The translations under genes were made by a program, and so were the position numbers. From an uncultured Flavobacteriales bacterium (GTDB lineage: Bacteria > Bacteroidota > Bacteroidia > Flavobacteriales > Crocinitomicaceae): a DNA stretch of 34,176 bases. Under the pieces are notes generated by a model. That model did no database searches. It had not been told where the DNA came from and worked only from the letters and a program-made list of their open reading frames with translations. Of this stretch, positions 23,110 through 31,378 are shown in pieces. The stretch is from positions 1-34,176 of the forward strand of contig CAMLLB010000050.1 of assembly GCA_946480815.1 (NCBI GenBank). Reading direction: 5' to 3'. Position 1 is the stretch's first letter; each line of letters begins with the position of its first letter.

Positions 23110-23565
23110 ATGAAAAAAGCAACTATAATATTTTTTTTGAACTTTATTGTGGCTCTAGTTGGTTGTTCATCAACTAATTCAACTCAACTTAATAAAACAG
23201 ATAAGTCTTATTTTGAAGGGTTTAGTATTTTAGGGGAATGGCAGATTAAAGATGTTGTATTTGTAGGGAATATCCATGAAAGAAAACCCTATAAAGAACC
23301 GACTTTTTATTCGTTATTAGGTGTAGGTTGGAATCAAACTAAAGGAAAGAGTTTTGTCTTTAAAACCGATAATCATTGGTATTCTACAGCTTTTGAAGAT
23401 TTAAATCAAAAGGCTTTCATATATGACTTTTCAGATAGTCTTATTTTGACGGTTAAAGGAGATAATTTAGATTTTCGATTTCCATTGGTGATTAAAGATA
23501 CGACATCAAATTCTATGATCTGGGATATTGGACATGATATTGAGTTAATTTTTGAAAGAAAGTAA
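23110..23565 (+). CDS. Lipoprotein, possibly lipocalin-like
   Basis: A 151-residue protein with signal MKKATIIFFLNFIVALVGCS (lipobox L-V-G-C). The mature part starts a beta-rich domain with LGEWQIKDVVF, followed by strands such as KSFVFKTDNHWYS and DNLDFRFPLVI. The G-x-W opening is typical of small lipocalin-like Bacteroidota lipoproteins, but the match is weak. Monocistronic as far as can be seen. Function unknown. Confidence 0.68.
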   Translation: MKKATIIFFLNFIVALVGCSSTNSTQLNKTDKSYFEGFSILGEWQIKDVVFVGNIHERKPYKEPTFYSLLGVGWNQTKGKSFVFKTDNHWYSTAFEDLNQKAFIYDFSDSLILTVKGDNLDFRFPLVIKDTTSNSMIWDIGHDIELIFERK

Positions 23566-23567
23566 GC

Positions 23568-23584
23568 TGGTAATGTATCAAATT
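23568..23584 (+). repeat. 17-bp direct repeat, copy 1
   Basis: TGGTAATGTATCAAATT starts 2 nt after the stop of the 23110 gene. An identical copy lies at 24065-24081, also just after a stop codon. Confidence 0.7.
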
Positions 23585-23594
23585 AGGTAGTGTT

Positions 23595-23776
23595 CTCAAT
23601 TATCACTTTTGATCTTTTCGAATAGTTAAGTGTTTGAATACAGCAATCGATAATCTTATGACAGCATCAGTTCGTAAGATATTTTTAATTTTATTCAAGG
23701 CACTAAAGATGTACTGTGGATTGCTAAGGGAAGAACACAAGTTGTCGATCAACCAACAATGCAAAAAATACAATAA
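23595..23776 (+). pseudogene. Possible gene remnant with a frameshift
   Basis: One frame (about 23634-23684) reads LNTAIDNLMTASVRKIF. After a one-base shift in the T5 run 23682-23686, the next frame reads NFIQGTKDVLWIAKGRTQVV and on to a TAA at 23774-23776. The joined reading looks protein-like, but no start or family is recognised. Low confidence; it may be chance. Confidence 0.25.
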
Positions 23777-23784
23777 GCAACCCA

Positions 23785-24060
23785 ATGAAGGAAAAACTAA
23801 AAATTATTATTCTCTTGTTATTGATTAGTCATTTGATCTTTGGGTATTTTCTTTTGAACAGCAATTACTATTATAAACCATTAATTATCAATGATTTAGT
23901 TTATGCATGGTTACCGGTAATAATAATTGTCATAGGCATAATTTATCTAATCCTTAAAAGAACATACAAAAATTTATTTGTGCTGTTAATGTCTGTGGTC
24001 TCTATTTTAATAGTTTCACTTTATTGGTATGAACTGTCTCTATTCGTTGGATACAAATAG
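23785..24060 (+). CDS. Small membrane protein with three helices
   Basis: A 91-residue protein from ATG 23785. It has three hydrophobic helices (about 5-25, 39-58 and 64-84) joined by very short loops, many Ile/Leu/Tyr, and no conserved motif. Its AT-rich coding matches the accessory run. It is similar in size and type to the broken membrane protein at 22700. Such proteins can act as immunity or holin-like factors, but nothing here shows that. Confidence 0.6.
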   Translation: MKEKLKIIILLLLISHLIFGYFLLNSNYYYKPLIINDLVYAWLPVIIIVIGIIYLILKRTYKNLFVLLMSVVSILIVSLYWYELSLFVGYK

Positions 24061-24064
24061 TAGT

Positions 24065-24099
24065 TGGTAATGTATCAAATTGTCACCTAGATACTTTTG
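24065..24099 (+). promoter_or_regulatory. 17-bp repeat copy 2 and promoter -7 box
   Basis: TGGTAATGTATCAAATT (24065-24081) is followed by TACTTTTG (24092-24099), an exact TAnnTTTG box, 46 nt before ATG 24146. A TTG at 24064-24066 is slightly far for a -33 element. The repeat may be a duplicated upstream promoter region. Confidence 0.5.
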
Positions 24100-24145
24100 A
24101 GACAATAATTCATTGAAAACCAGTAACAATTGTAAACGCTATCTA

Positions 24146-24532
24146 ATGAAAAATAAAAGTTGGCTAATATTATTAATTTATGGACTTCTAATCAGTTGTT
24201 CTTTTAATAGCAACAAAACGCGGTCAAATCTAAAGTTTGGTAAATACTATATTGGAAATCGTTTAATAAACGATATTATTATTTTGAAAAAGGATTCAAC
24301 CTATACGCATATAGCTAAAAATGACAAAGGAGTTTTTTATAAGAAAACAGCAACATGGAGCTACCATGATGACAAACTTACACTTGAAAATTATGTTGTT
24401 GTTTTTGATGATGCTTCACTAGAGTTAATGGATACCTTATCTAAAGGCGGTTCTATAGAGTTTACCATTCGGGATAATTATTTGTCAATTGAAAATGAAC
24501 ATTTAAATTATTATCATCAAAGTATTCGGTAG
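24146..24532 (+). CDS. Small lipoprotein of unknown function
   Basis: A 128-residue protein from ATG 24146, with signal MKNKSWLILLIYGLLISC and lipobox L-I-S-C. I trimmed 11 polar residues that an earlier TTG (24113) would add ahead of the signal. The mature part has beta-type segments (KKDSTYTHIAKNDKGVF, then ATWSYHDDKLTLENYVVVF), which resemble small lipocalin/META-like folds. No clear family. Confidence 0.66.
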   Translation: MKNKSWLILLIYGLLISCSFNSNKTRSNLKFGKYYIGNRLINDIIILKKDSTYTHIAKNDKGVFYKKTATWSYHDDKLTLENYVVVFDDASLELMDTLSKGGSIEFTIRDNYLSIENEHLNYYHQSIR

Positions 24533-24604
24533 TGATTTGGTATTTAAGAGTGAGAAGTGAGCGAGTGGCTTTACATGAGCTTGGGAATCTAAAATTATCG
24601 ATTA

Positions 24605-24991
24605 ATGTTAACAGTTAATAATATTGTATTTGTCTTTAATAAAGATACAAACGACAAAGATTTTGCTCTTGTAGAAGCAAGAGAGGTTTATTTCTCAAAA
24701 AACGGAGCAGCTTTAGTGGAAAAGGAGATTGTTTTTTCCGAGTTAGAATCAATCGAAGATTCTTCTGTAGAAATACTGGACATTATTAATAGACATAATA
24801 ATTCAATGATCGGTTTAGATGAAGATGAAATGATCTATTCAAATGAAATAAAACAAAGTTGCCTTGCTGATATTAAAGCATTTTATGATAAGAATAATTG
24901 CTCATCAAAAATCCATCAGCTTGTAGATTTGCTAGCCTGGGCAATGGATCATAATAAGAATGTTTATTTTTTGACTCAATATTTGAAGTAA
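24605..24991 (+). CDS. Orphan cytoplasmic protein, 128 residues
   Basis: An acidic soluble protein (MLTVNNIVFVFNKDTNDKDF...) with no signal or membrane segment. A beta-rich first half (DFALVEAREVYFSKNG) is followed by a helical acidic second half. Size and acidity are in the range of immunity-type proteins, but I recognise no family. AT-rich like its neighbours. Confidence 0.62.
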   Translation: MLTVNNIVFVFNKDTNDKDFALVEAREVYFSKNGAALVEKEIVFSELESIEDSSVEILDIINRHNNSMIGLDEDEMIYSNEIKQSCLADIKAFYDKNNCSSKIHQLVDLLAWAMDHNKNVYFLTQYLK

Positions 24992-25047
24992 TGTGTTTAA
25001 TAGCGTTTTCGTGATTAGTGTCAAAATAAGTGAAAAAATTAAGCTAA

Positions 25048-25277
25048 ATGAAAAAAAGTATTTATGAACTGGCGGAAGAAGTTGTTACACGTTCTGATTT
25101 TGAGCTTTTTTTGAAAGAGTTATTATTAATTTCCGCGATTCAAAATCAGATTGGGATAATGATACTCTGGAATCTTTTTTAGAGGGATTATATGGATATA
25201 ATTATGATAGTGATAATGATCCTCCAACATGGACATTGATGGCTGAAATGATTTTAGCTGCTAGAGTTTATGAATAA
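25048..25277 (+). pseudogene. DUF7660-like gene broken by a one-base frameshift
   Basis: The first frame reads MKKSIYELAEEVVTRSDFEL then FLKELLL and soon stops. A -1 shift near 25130-25134 restores NFRDSKSDWDNDTLESFLEG, then DPPTWTLMAEMILAARVYE and a TAA at 25275-25277. The restored protein (about 76 residues) has the DUF7660 layout: an opening helix, SxxDWxNDTLExFLE, and the closing W-x-L-x-A-x-x-x-L-A-A-x-x-Y-E. The end overlaps the start of the next gene by 8 nt. Either real decay or a sequencing indel. Confidence 0.7.
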
Positions 25278-25680
25278 AAAAGAAATAGAGCTAGAGGTTG
25301 TAAAACGATTTGTCTTGAAAGATCGAAAACCTCGTGTTTTGGCATTAATGAATGACAGAACTATCGGAGAAGGTTTTGGCTATTTGGCCCATTTTACCCG
25401 TTATTTGGATTTGAGGTATTTTAAAAAGGTACCCTCAATGTCTAAAGATCTTGAAATTGAATTTGTCCTCAATGAAGTTAGACTGCATACTTCTGGTAAA
25501 CGATGTCATATTATGTCTGAAAACAAGAATATGGATGGAATTGATATGAATCTGAAAGATGCATTAAACGAAATAATTGGAGGTGGGTCAGGACACCTTT
25601 TGATTCTTGAAAAAGGCAAGATTGTTTACTATGAAAGTGAAGAAATGGAAGAAAGATACGTTGGGATTCGGATGGAGTAG
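25270..25680 (+). CDS. Orphan cytoplasmic protein, 136 residues
   Basis: A soluble protein from ATG 25270 (MNKKEIELEVVKRFVLKDRK) that overlaps the broken DUF7660-like gene by 8 nt. It has an alpha/beta pattern with a Gly-rich turn IGGGSGHLLILEKGKIVYYE near the end. No signal, helix pair or catalytic motif. The overlap suggests one transcript with the broken gene. Family unknown; last gene of the accessory run. Confidence 0.6.
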   Translation: MNKKEIELEVVKRFVLKDRKPRVLALMNDRTIGEGFGYLAHFTRYLDLRYFKKVPSMSKDLEIEFVLNEVRLHTSGKRCHIMSENKNMDGIDMNLKDALNEIIGGGSGHLLILEKGKIVYYESEEMEERYVGIRME

Positions 25681-25803
25681 GTAACCTTTTTAAATTATCC
25701 AGAAGATCGAATTGGCATGAAATCTTACATCTTTCCCACATATACCGCTCATTGTTTGGCACTTCCGATCAAAAGTCTTAACTTATAGTGTAAAACGGAG
25801 CGT

Positions 25804-26397
25804 ATGAACTTACGAATGATCGTTTGGATGCTTTGCCTGGTGGCGGTAGATTGCTTTTCGCAAGGATACACAGGCAATTTTGAGGTTTCCTCAAGTAACC
25901 GGGTTTATCATTTTGCTTTATCCGAAGGGAAGTTGAAGAATCCGGTGTATACCATTGTTGAGGGCACAGAATACATCGATATGATGTATCTCGCCGATTC
26001 AGCGGTCCTTTCCGGTGTGGATTCCCTGATGACCGTGCATCAGAAAGACAGCTTGCTGAAACAGTTCCTGAGCCATTTTTCCGGGACCTCCGCCCAATAC
26101 AATAAAAAAGGGATCATTATTGCGGCTAGTTATTATCCGCAGCCAACCGACCTGGATGATATTAAGAACCATGCATCAGCAGACCAACGCATGAATTTTT
26201 ACCGGAACGGAAGACCTTATGCACAGTTTTACCAAAAGAACGGTTGGCCCTTCCGCAGCGTGGTCTATTTTACCAGGGAAGGGGAAATCGATAAAATAAC
26301 CGACCTGTCGCAATATGCTCCCGGCGAGCAGGTAACAATCCAGAATCCCTACGATTTCAAACTGCGGAAAGAAACGATCAAGATTATCATTCAATAG
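25804..26397 (+). CDS. Secreted protein of unknown function
   Basis: A 197-residue protein with a signal peptide (about residues 1-19, ending CFSQG). The mature part has NGRPYAQFYQKNGWPFRSVVYF near residue 136, reminiscent of one MORN_2/YwqK-like unit, and a basic C-terminus. The coding is GC-richer than the accessory run, so this is where the ordinary chromosome resumes. It carries an upstream motif (25728-25743) shared with the next gene. Confidence 0.7.
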   Translation: MNLRMIVWMLCLVAVDCFSQGYTGNFEVSSSNRVYHFALSEGKLKNPVYTIVEGTEYIDMMYLADSAVLSGVDSLMTVHQKDSLLKQFLSHFSGTSAQYNKKGIIIAASYYPQPTDLDDIKNHASADQRMNFYRNGRPYAQFYQKNGWPFRSVVYFTREGEIDKITDLSQYAPGEQVTIQNPYDFKLRKETIKIIIQ

Positions 26398-26637
26398 TTT
26401 GCTGGCGCGAGTCTCTGGGTTGAATGAGATCCTCGTGGCACGAGCCAAATAGCGAGTCCGCCGTTGGCGGATGCATTTGTGGTAAAATGATAATTCTTGC
26501 ACACAAACTCTTCAAAATCACCACGCCGGATCAGGTATCCAAACGAAAATAATTTGCATATTTCCCACATCTGCCTGCCATTTCTTGGAATTTCCGGGCA
26601 ATTTCCCGAAATTATTCTAATGTAAAAACACGAGCTT
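26398..26637. repeat. Intergenic region with palindromic repeat remnants
   Basis: It contains CTCGTGGCACGAG (26431-26443, self-complementary) and the hairpin TCCGCC-GTT-GGCGGA (about 26457-26471), both typical short GC-rich Bacteroidota repeats. It also holds a copy of the CATNTTTCCCACATNT motif (26557-26572) 65 nt before the next start codon. No gene is seen. Confidence 0.5.
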
Positions 26638-27555
26638 ATGCCGGAAAAAAAGAAGCGTTTTTTTGCAAATAGTTGGGCCATTACCAAAGCAACTTTCAAA
26701 GAGTGGCTGAAGGCTGATCCTTTCCGGCAAAGTGCGGTGGTGGCTTATTATGCGGTGTTTTCAATTCCGGCCTTGTTGGTGATTGTCATTGCCATAGCCG
26801 GTTTGGTATTCGGGGAAGAAGCGGTGCAGGGCGAAATTTCAGAGCAGATCAAAGGTGCATTGGGAGATCAAACCGCCGAATCCATTGAAAATATCATCGC
26901 TAAGGTTTCGGAAGCAAAGTCTTCTGTGATCGCAACCATTATCGGAATCGGGACCTTAATCCTGGGTTCCACCGGGGTTTTCACGGAATTACAGACTTCC
27001 CTGAACCAGGTTTGGGAAGTGCAGGTTGTTGCAAAGAAAAAATGGTTGAGAACGATTAGGAACCGCTTGTTTTCCTTCGGATTGGTTTTGTCGCTCGGAT
27101 TCCTCATGTTGGTTTCACTTTTGCTTACCACCGGCCTCGAAGCATTGGCTGGAATGATCAGGAACAAGCTTCCGGATTTCCTTCCTTTCCTGTTGAAAGC
27201 AGTAAACTTTGTACTTTCTTTTGGGGTGATCACCGTTCTGTTCGCTTTGATCTTTAAGATCCTGCCGGCTGCACGCATTCGTTTGCGCGATGTGTGGATA
27301 GGGGCAATAGTTACTTCCCTGCTTTTCATCCTGGGAAAATTCGGGCTAGGGATCTATTTTGCGAAAGCAAACCCGGGATCAGCATACGGAGCGGCCGGCT
27401 CAATCATCCTGGTCATGCTATGGGTATCCTATTCCTGCATGATCCTGTTCTTCGGCGCGGAATTTACCAAACAATACGCCCTGTTCCACGGTCATGAGAT
27501 CCAACCCAAAGCCGAAGCACGGATCGTAGAACAACCCGATCCGAAAGCAATTTAA
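26638..27555 (+). CDS. YihY/virulence factor BrkB family membrane protein
   Basis: A 305-residue inner-membrane protein with about six helices. The N-terminal part shows FRQSAVVAYYAVFSIPALLV, the family's opening, followed by the GSTGVFTELQTSLNQVW motif near residue 113. RIRLRDVWIGAIVTSLLF and AYGAAGSIILVMLWVSYS come near the end. The family was once misnamed ribonuclease BN; no nuclease activity should be assumed. Function unknown. It ends 16 bp from the convergent M61 gene, with no room for a classical terminator. Confidence 0.88.
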   Translation: MPEKKKRFFANSWAITKATFKEWLKADPFRQSAVVAYYAVFSIPALLVIVIAIAGLVFGEEAVQGEISEQIKGALGDQTAESIENIIAKVSEAKSSVIATIIGIGTLILGSTGVFTELQTSLNQVWEVQVVAKKKWLRTIRNRLFSFGLVLSLGFLMLVSLLLTTGLEALAGMIRNKLPDFLPFLLKAVNFVLSFGVITVLFALIFKILPAARIRLRDVWIGAIVTSLLFILGKFGLGIYFAKANPGSAYGAAGSIILVMLWVSYSCMILFFGAEFTKQYALFHGHEIQPKAEARIVEQPDPKAI

Positions 27556-27571
27556 TTTAGTTGGCACTGAG

Positions 27572-29101
27572 TTAATGCAACCAGGCCTTACGCAATTGTT
27601 GTTGCGCTGCAGTTGGATTTTCAACTTCTGAAATGTTCCCGTTTTCCAGCTTTAAACCGACCTTCAATAGGAATTCTTGCAGTGGAAGCTCTTCTGTTCC
27701 CTGGATGTATTTTGCAGCAAATGCTTCCAGTTCGGGATACCCGCTGACAATTGCCATTTCGGAAAACAGCCTTTCGTCCTCAAACGGTTTTCCGTGGTAA
27801 TGAGCGATTAAATCCAGGACCAAATCTTTTGTACCGTATTCTCCACCGGATAATTCGCGGAGTTTGATATCCATGCATAAATTGATCAAAGCTCCCTTCA
27901 AATACACATTGTAATATTGATCCTGCATTTCCATTGGGTGAAGGCTTAGATCGGTCATAGCCAGGTTCGCATTGAATTCATGCGCATCCGCAATTTTCCC
28001 TTCTACTGTCCTGAAGAACTCTTTTTCTGTGCGTAATCCCGTTTTCACCGGCATGTGCATGGTAAAGTATTCGGTCATTCCTTCATACAGCCATAAATGC
28101 TTCGAAAACTTCGGTTCGTTGTAATCGTAATGTTCTATTTCTTCCGAATGCAAACCGAGAGGCATCAGTGTATGGAAAAATTCGTGACTGGCAATGCCGT
28201 AGATATTCTGGCGGATCGTTTCGATGTCCAAAGGCATGTACAATAAGATCAGGGTTGAATTGGAATGTTCCAGCCCGTCGCCAACCAAATGACTGTTATC
28301 GGGGGCAAGATTATGGTAGATCAGGAAAGTATAATGATTTACCGGCAGTTTGTTGTTCAGGTATTTCGACTGGTTGAGTAAAAGCGGGCGAATATATTCT
28401 GCAATGTCTTTTGAGATCGCTTTCCCGGAGGTTGAATAACAGGCAACTTCGACTTCTATTCCTGGCAGGTCGAGAATGGTTGTGTCCGGCAGCGCATACA
28501 GAATCGGGTTGTCGACCAATTGATGATAGTTTTTGGCAGTAAAGAAATCTACATGCGGCTTAGTGATCTTTTTCAAACTCGTTGCAGGATAAAGGTTTAT
28601 TCCTTTCCGGATACTGATTTCGATTGGATGATTGAAATGTCCGCGGAAATAACCGAACAGGCTGTTTGGAGTAAGCACAAATGAACTGTCGCTGAATGAG
28701 CTTGCCGCAGAGCGGTAAAAACCTCTTCCTGCCTTATAATCGAAAGTTTCCCAGGCATCGTCTACCAGGTATGAAATACGAGCGATCTCTTTGGCATCAT
28801 AGATCTTCCAGGAATTCATATCGGTTTGTTCCGTTCTGAGTTTTTTCCCTTTTTTGTCGAACACTTCGAAACCGGTAATGTACTGCCCGAAATTCATCGC
28901 TCCGTAAATTCCCGGGATAATCTTCGGAAAGCAATAGGTGAGTGTATCCTCGGAAAAACCGCTGATCTTCAAATGTACAGCCAGTTTATCATTTGGCAGG
29001 TCTTTCAGATTGGTTTCATAGCGGTACGTGATCTGTGCATAAGTTTGCTGACCGAAAACTGCACAAATTGCCAAAAAGAAAATAAGTACTATTCTTTTCA
29101 T
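27572..29101 (-). CDS. M61 family metallopeptidase (glycyl aminopeptidase-like)
   Basis: A 509-residue exported protein with a signal peptide (about 1-22). GDGLEHSNS (about 274-282) and the zinc motif HEFFH (306-310) with the third ligand Glu340 in LYEGMTEYF match peptidase family M61. It ends at about 509 residues and lacks the C-terminal PDZ domain that many M61 members carry, so it is a shorter version. Likely a periplasmic or outer-membrane-associated aminopeptidase. A TATTTTTG box at 29146-29153 gives it its own promoter. Confidence 0.88.
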   Translation of the reverse strand: MKRIVLIFFLAICAVFGQQTYAQITYRYETNLKDLPNDKLAVHLKISGFSEDTLTYCFPKIIPGIYGAMNFGQYITGFEVFDKKGKKLRTEQTDMNSWKIYDAKEIARISYLVDDAWETFDYKAGRGFYRSAASSFSDSSFVLTPNSLFGYFRGHFNHPIEISIRKGINLYPATSLKKITKPHVDFFTAKNYHQLVDNPILYALPDTTILDLPGIEVEVACYSTSGKAISKDIAEYIRPLLLNQSKYLNNKLPVNHYTFLIYHNLAPDNSHLVGDGLEHSNSTLILLYMPLDIETIRQNIYGIASHEFFHTLMPLGLHSEEIEHYDYNEPKFSKHLWLYEGMTEYFTMHMPVKTGLRTEKEFFRTVEGKIADAHEFNANLAMTDLSLHPMEMQDQYYNVYLKGALINLCMDIKLRELSGGEYGTKDLVLDLIAHYHGKPFEDERLFSEMAIVSGYPELEAFAAKYIQGTEELPLQEFLLKVGLKLENGNISEVENPTAAQQQLRKAWLH

Positions 29102-29145
29102 GTGTTAGCATTTGAATCTATGACTGTTTAACAACTTAAAAGTTA

Positions 29146-29153
29146 CAAAAATA
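29146..29153 (-). promoter_or_regulatory. Promoter -7 box for the M61 gene
   Basis: TATTTTTG on the minus strand matches TAnnTTTG exactly. The leader would be about 40 nt. Confidence 0.45.
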
Positions 29154-29967
29154 GGATCGGAAATATATGGTAGGGATGCGATGCGTCGCGTCCCTGAACA
29201 AGCATTATCAATAAGAATTTTCCATAAAATACAAACCCCCGATAAATATTCTTCATCGGGGGCGTAGCTACCACACGTACTTCACTATCAACCTGTACAT
29301 GTATTACCTCTAAATTAAACCTAAACTGAAACCTAAACTAACCTAATTGTTACCTAACTTATAGCGTTATGATTGATAGTACGCTCTTTAATATTTTTTC
29401 TTCATAATCTTCAATGTCGCAACAGGTGCCTTAGGAATTTTGTAATTCAAACCCACTATACCATAATTCCTAAGTCTACGCTATTGCAAAATCGTATGAT
29501 CTTATAGGATAATTTCGTATTTTCGTGGTAGAGGCCCCCTGGGGGACCATGCTGCCACTTCGAACGGAAATAATCTATAACTCAAGTTCTTTATTTCAAA
29601 ATTTAGTCACTTACCTTGAAATCGTTATTTCAAAAGTGATTTTCTATATATCCTATTATAAAGAACGTGCCAAACGGATGTGAAATGAAAAAACCGTTGA
29701 TTTACAACGGTTTCAGCTTCGGCACTTTTTCGGAAATTTTTCAAAATGAAAAAAATATTTTCAAAATGAAAAAATGTAAGAGAAGTTTTAATAAAATTCT
29801 ACCTTTTAGATGTTCTGTAGGTGAGAGTTCATATTCGGAGAAATTTTCGGAGTTGTGAGTTTTCAGAGAGGTGAACTTTAGGAATCATATTGTCAGAGCA
29901 ACGAATATTTTCGCGAAATGATATGTAGTTTGTAAATTTTTTAGTGGGGGCCTAGACCTTTTTGGCT
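29154..29967. other. Long AT-rich non-coding region with several inverted repeats
   Basis: No credible gene in about 0.8 kb. It contains an imperfect TAGGGATGCG palindrome (29171-29196) and a hairpin CCCCCGAT/ATCGGGGG (29236-29262). Tandem AAACCTAAACT-like units lie at about 29325-29350. An inverted repeat CTTAGGAATT/AATTCCTAAG (29430-29474), a CCCCCTGGGGG palindrome (about 29534-29544) and a hairpin AACCGTTG/CAACGGTT (about 29693-29713) follow. There is also a short direct repeat of TTTTCAAAATGAAAAAA near 29737-29772. A small RNA or a decayed gene could lie here. Confidence 0.5.
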
Positions 29968-29998
29968 CCACCTTTTTACGGCAATGGTAAAAAGGTGG
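29968..29998 (-). terminator. Terminator after the response regulator gene
   Basis: A perfect 12-bp stem CCACCTTTTTAC / GTAAAAAGGTGG with a 7-nt loop lies 12 nt downstream of the regulator's stop. Confidence 0.75.
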
Positions 29999-30010
29999 AA
30001 CTATTTTTAG

Positions 30011-31369
30011 TCAATCCTCTTCCTCTTCTTTCAGCATGCGATAAATGGTCGTTTGCCCGATATCCAATTTGTCTGCAACTACTTTTGTATTGTTGTTGTA
30101 TTTATCCAGGAATAGTTGCACAATCCTGCGGTTGTAAGCTCTCAGGCTCATTTCCTCAGCAATGATACCTGAAAGAATATCCGCACTTGCAACTACGATA
30201 TCGTCTGCATCGATCACATCGTTCATCGCCATTACCGAGGCAAGTTCAATGACGGATTTCAATTCACGGACATTTCCCGGCCAGGGATACGCCAGGAGTT
30301 TATTTTGAGCGGCCGGACTCAATTTCTTAACAGGCATCCCGTTTTCTTTGCAGAAACGTTCCACAAAACTTTTACTCATCAATAAGGCGTCTTTTTCACG
30401 CTCACGCAATGGTGGCAATTCGATCGGGAGACCAAACAGACGGTAATAAAGATCTTCCCGGAAAGCGCCCGATTTTACCTCCTGAAGCAGGTTTTTATGC
30501 GTGGCAACAATGATACGGCAATTGAATTTGTAAACTTTATTTCCTCCAACGCGGGTAATTTCGCGTTCCTGCAGGGCACGCAACAGTTTCGCTTGAAAAA
30601 CAGGGTCCAGTTCGGCGATTTCATCCAGGAATAGTGTTCCCCCGTCAGCCTCTTCAAATTTCCCGATCCGGGTTTGGTTCGCTCCGGTGAAAGATCCTTT
30701 TTCGTGTCCGAACAGTTCGCTTTCGAATAATTCCTTTGGAATGGCTGCAACGTTGATCGCAACAAAGGGTTTGTCTTTATAGATCGAATTGTAGTGGATG
30801 GCTTTCGCGATCACTTCCTTACCGGTCCCGGTTTCTCCTGTAATGGAAACGGTAATGTTATTGGTAACGGCTTTCTGCAGCAGCATAAAAATATGTTGCA
30901 TTTTACTGCTCTGTCCGATAATCGTATCGCTGAAATTGTATTTCGTTTGAACCTCTTTCTCTAACTTCTCGATCTTCTTTAAGAGTTTCGTCTGGTTTTG
31001 TGCATTTGCCAGTGTATTCAGCAAGCGATTTCGCAGATCGTTACCCTTTACGATGTAGTCGTATGCTCCCAATTTCAGTAAGCTGACAGCAGTCTCAATT
31101 TCCTCTTGTTCCGAAATAACGATCACTTGCGTACCCGGGCACATGGCCTTGATTTTTTCCAGTAGTTCTTCACCTGAAATATCGGGCAAACGATAGTCCA
31201 TCGTGATCAGGTCGGGAACTTCGTCATTCAAACGACTTAAGAGCTCTTTTCCTGTTGAAAAAGCCTCCGTTTCATAATCCGGATTCAATGAAACGGTATG
31301 CACCAATAATTTCTGGTACCAATCATTGTCTTCAACTATAAAAATACGTTGTGTAACCCCGGTTTCCAT
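30011..31369 (-). CDS. Sigma-54-dependent response regulator (NtrC family)
   Basis: A 452-residue three-domain regulator. The receiver has the acidic pair (E13, D14) and phospho-acceptor Asp58 in TMDYRLPD, with the conserved Lys in YIVKGND. The AAA+ domain has Walker A GETGTGKE (178-185), the sigma-54-contacting loop GSFTGA (225-230, Ser in place of the usual Ala), and Walker [10 protein letters not shown] (243-251). A Fis-type helix-turn-helix near 420-448 ([19 protein letters not shown]) binds DNA. It starts 9 nt after the kinase gene and is surely its partner. No sigma-54 promoter was found in the window, so targets lie elsewhere. Confidence 0.95.
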   Translation of the reverse strand: METGVTQRIFIVEDNDWYQKLLVHTVSLNPDYETEAFSTGKELLSRLNDEVPDLITMDYRLPDISGEELLEKIKAMCPGTQVIVISEQEEIETAVSLLKLGAYDYIVKGNDLRNRLLNTLANAQNQTKLLKKIEKLEKEVQTKYNFSDTIIGQSSKMQHIFMLLQKAVTNNITVSITGETGTGKEVIAKAIHYNSIYKDKPFVAINVAAIPKELFESELFGHEKGSFTGANQTRIGKFEEADGGTLFLDEIAELDPVFQAKLLRALQEREITRVGGNKVYKFNCRIIVATHKNLLQEVKSGAFREDLYYRLFGLPIELPPLREREKDALLMSKSFVERFCKENGMPVKKLSPAAQNKLLAYPWPGNVRELKSVIELASVMAMNDVIDADDIVVASADILSGIIAEEMSLRAYNRRIVQLFLDKYNNNTKVVADKLDIGQTTIYRMLKEEEED

Positions 31370-31378
31370 AAAATGCGT

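Noticed and set aside
26638..27555. Ribonuclease BN annotation for the YihY-type gene
   Set aside because: The old name is a known misannotation; the sequence is a multi-helix membrane protein with no nuclease motif.
27560..27590. Sigma-54-like string TTGGCACTGAGTTAATGCA
   Set aside because: The GG-to-GC spacing is 14 instead of 12 and it lies between the ends of two convergent genes.
29667..29858. 63-codon open frame in the long non-coding region
   Set aside because: It runs across a hairpin and low-complexity A/T repeats and has no protein-like features.
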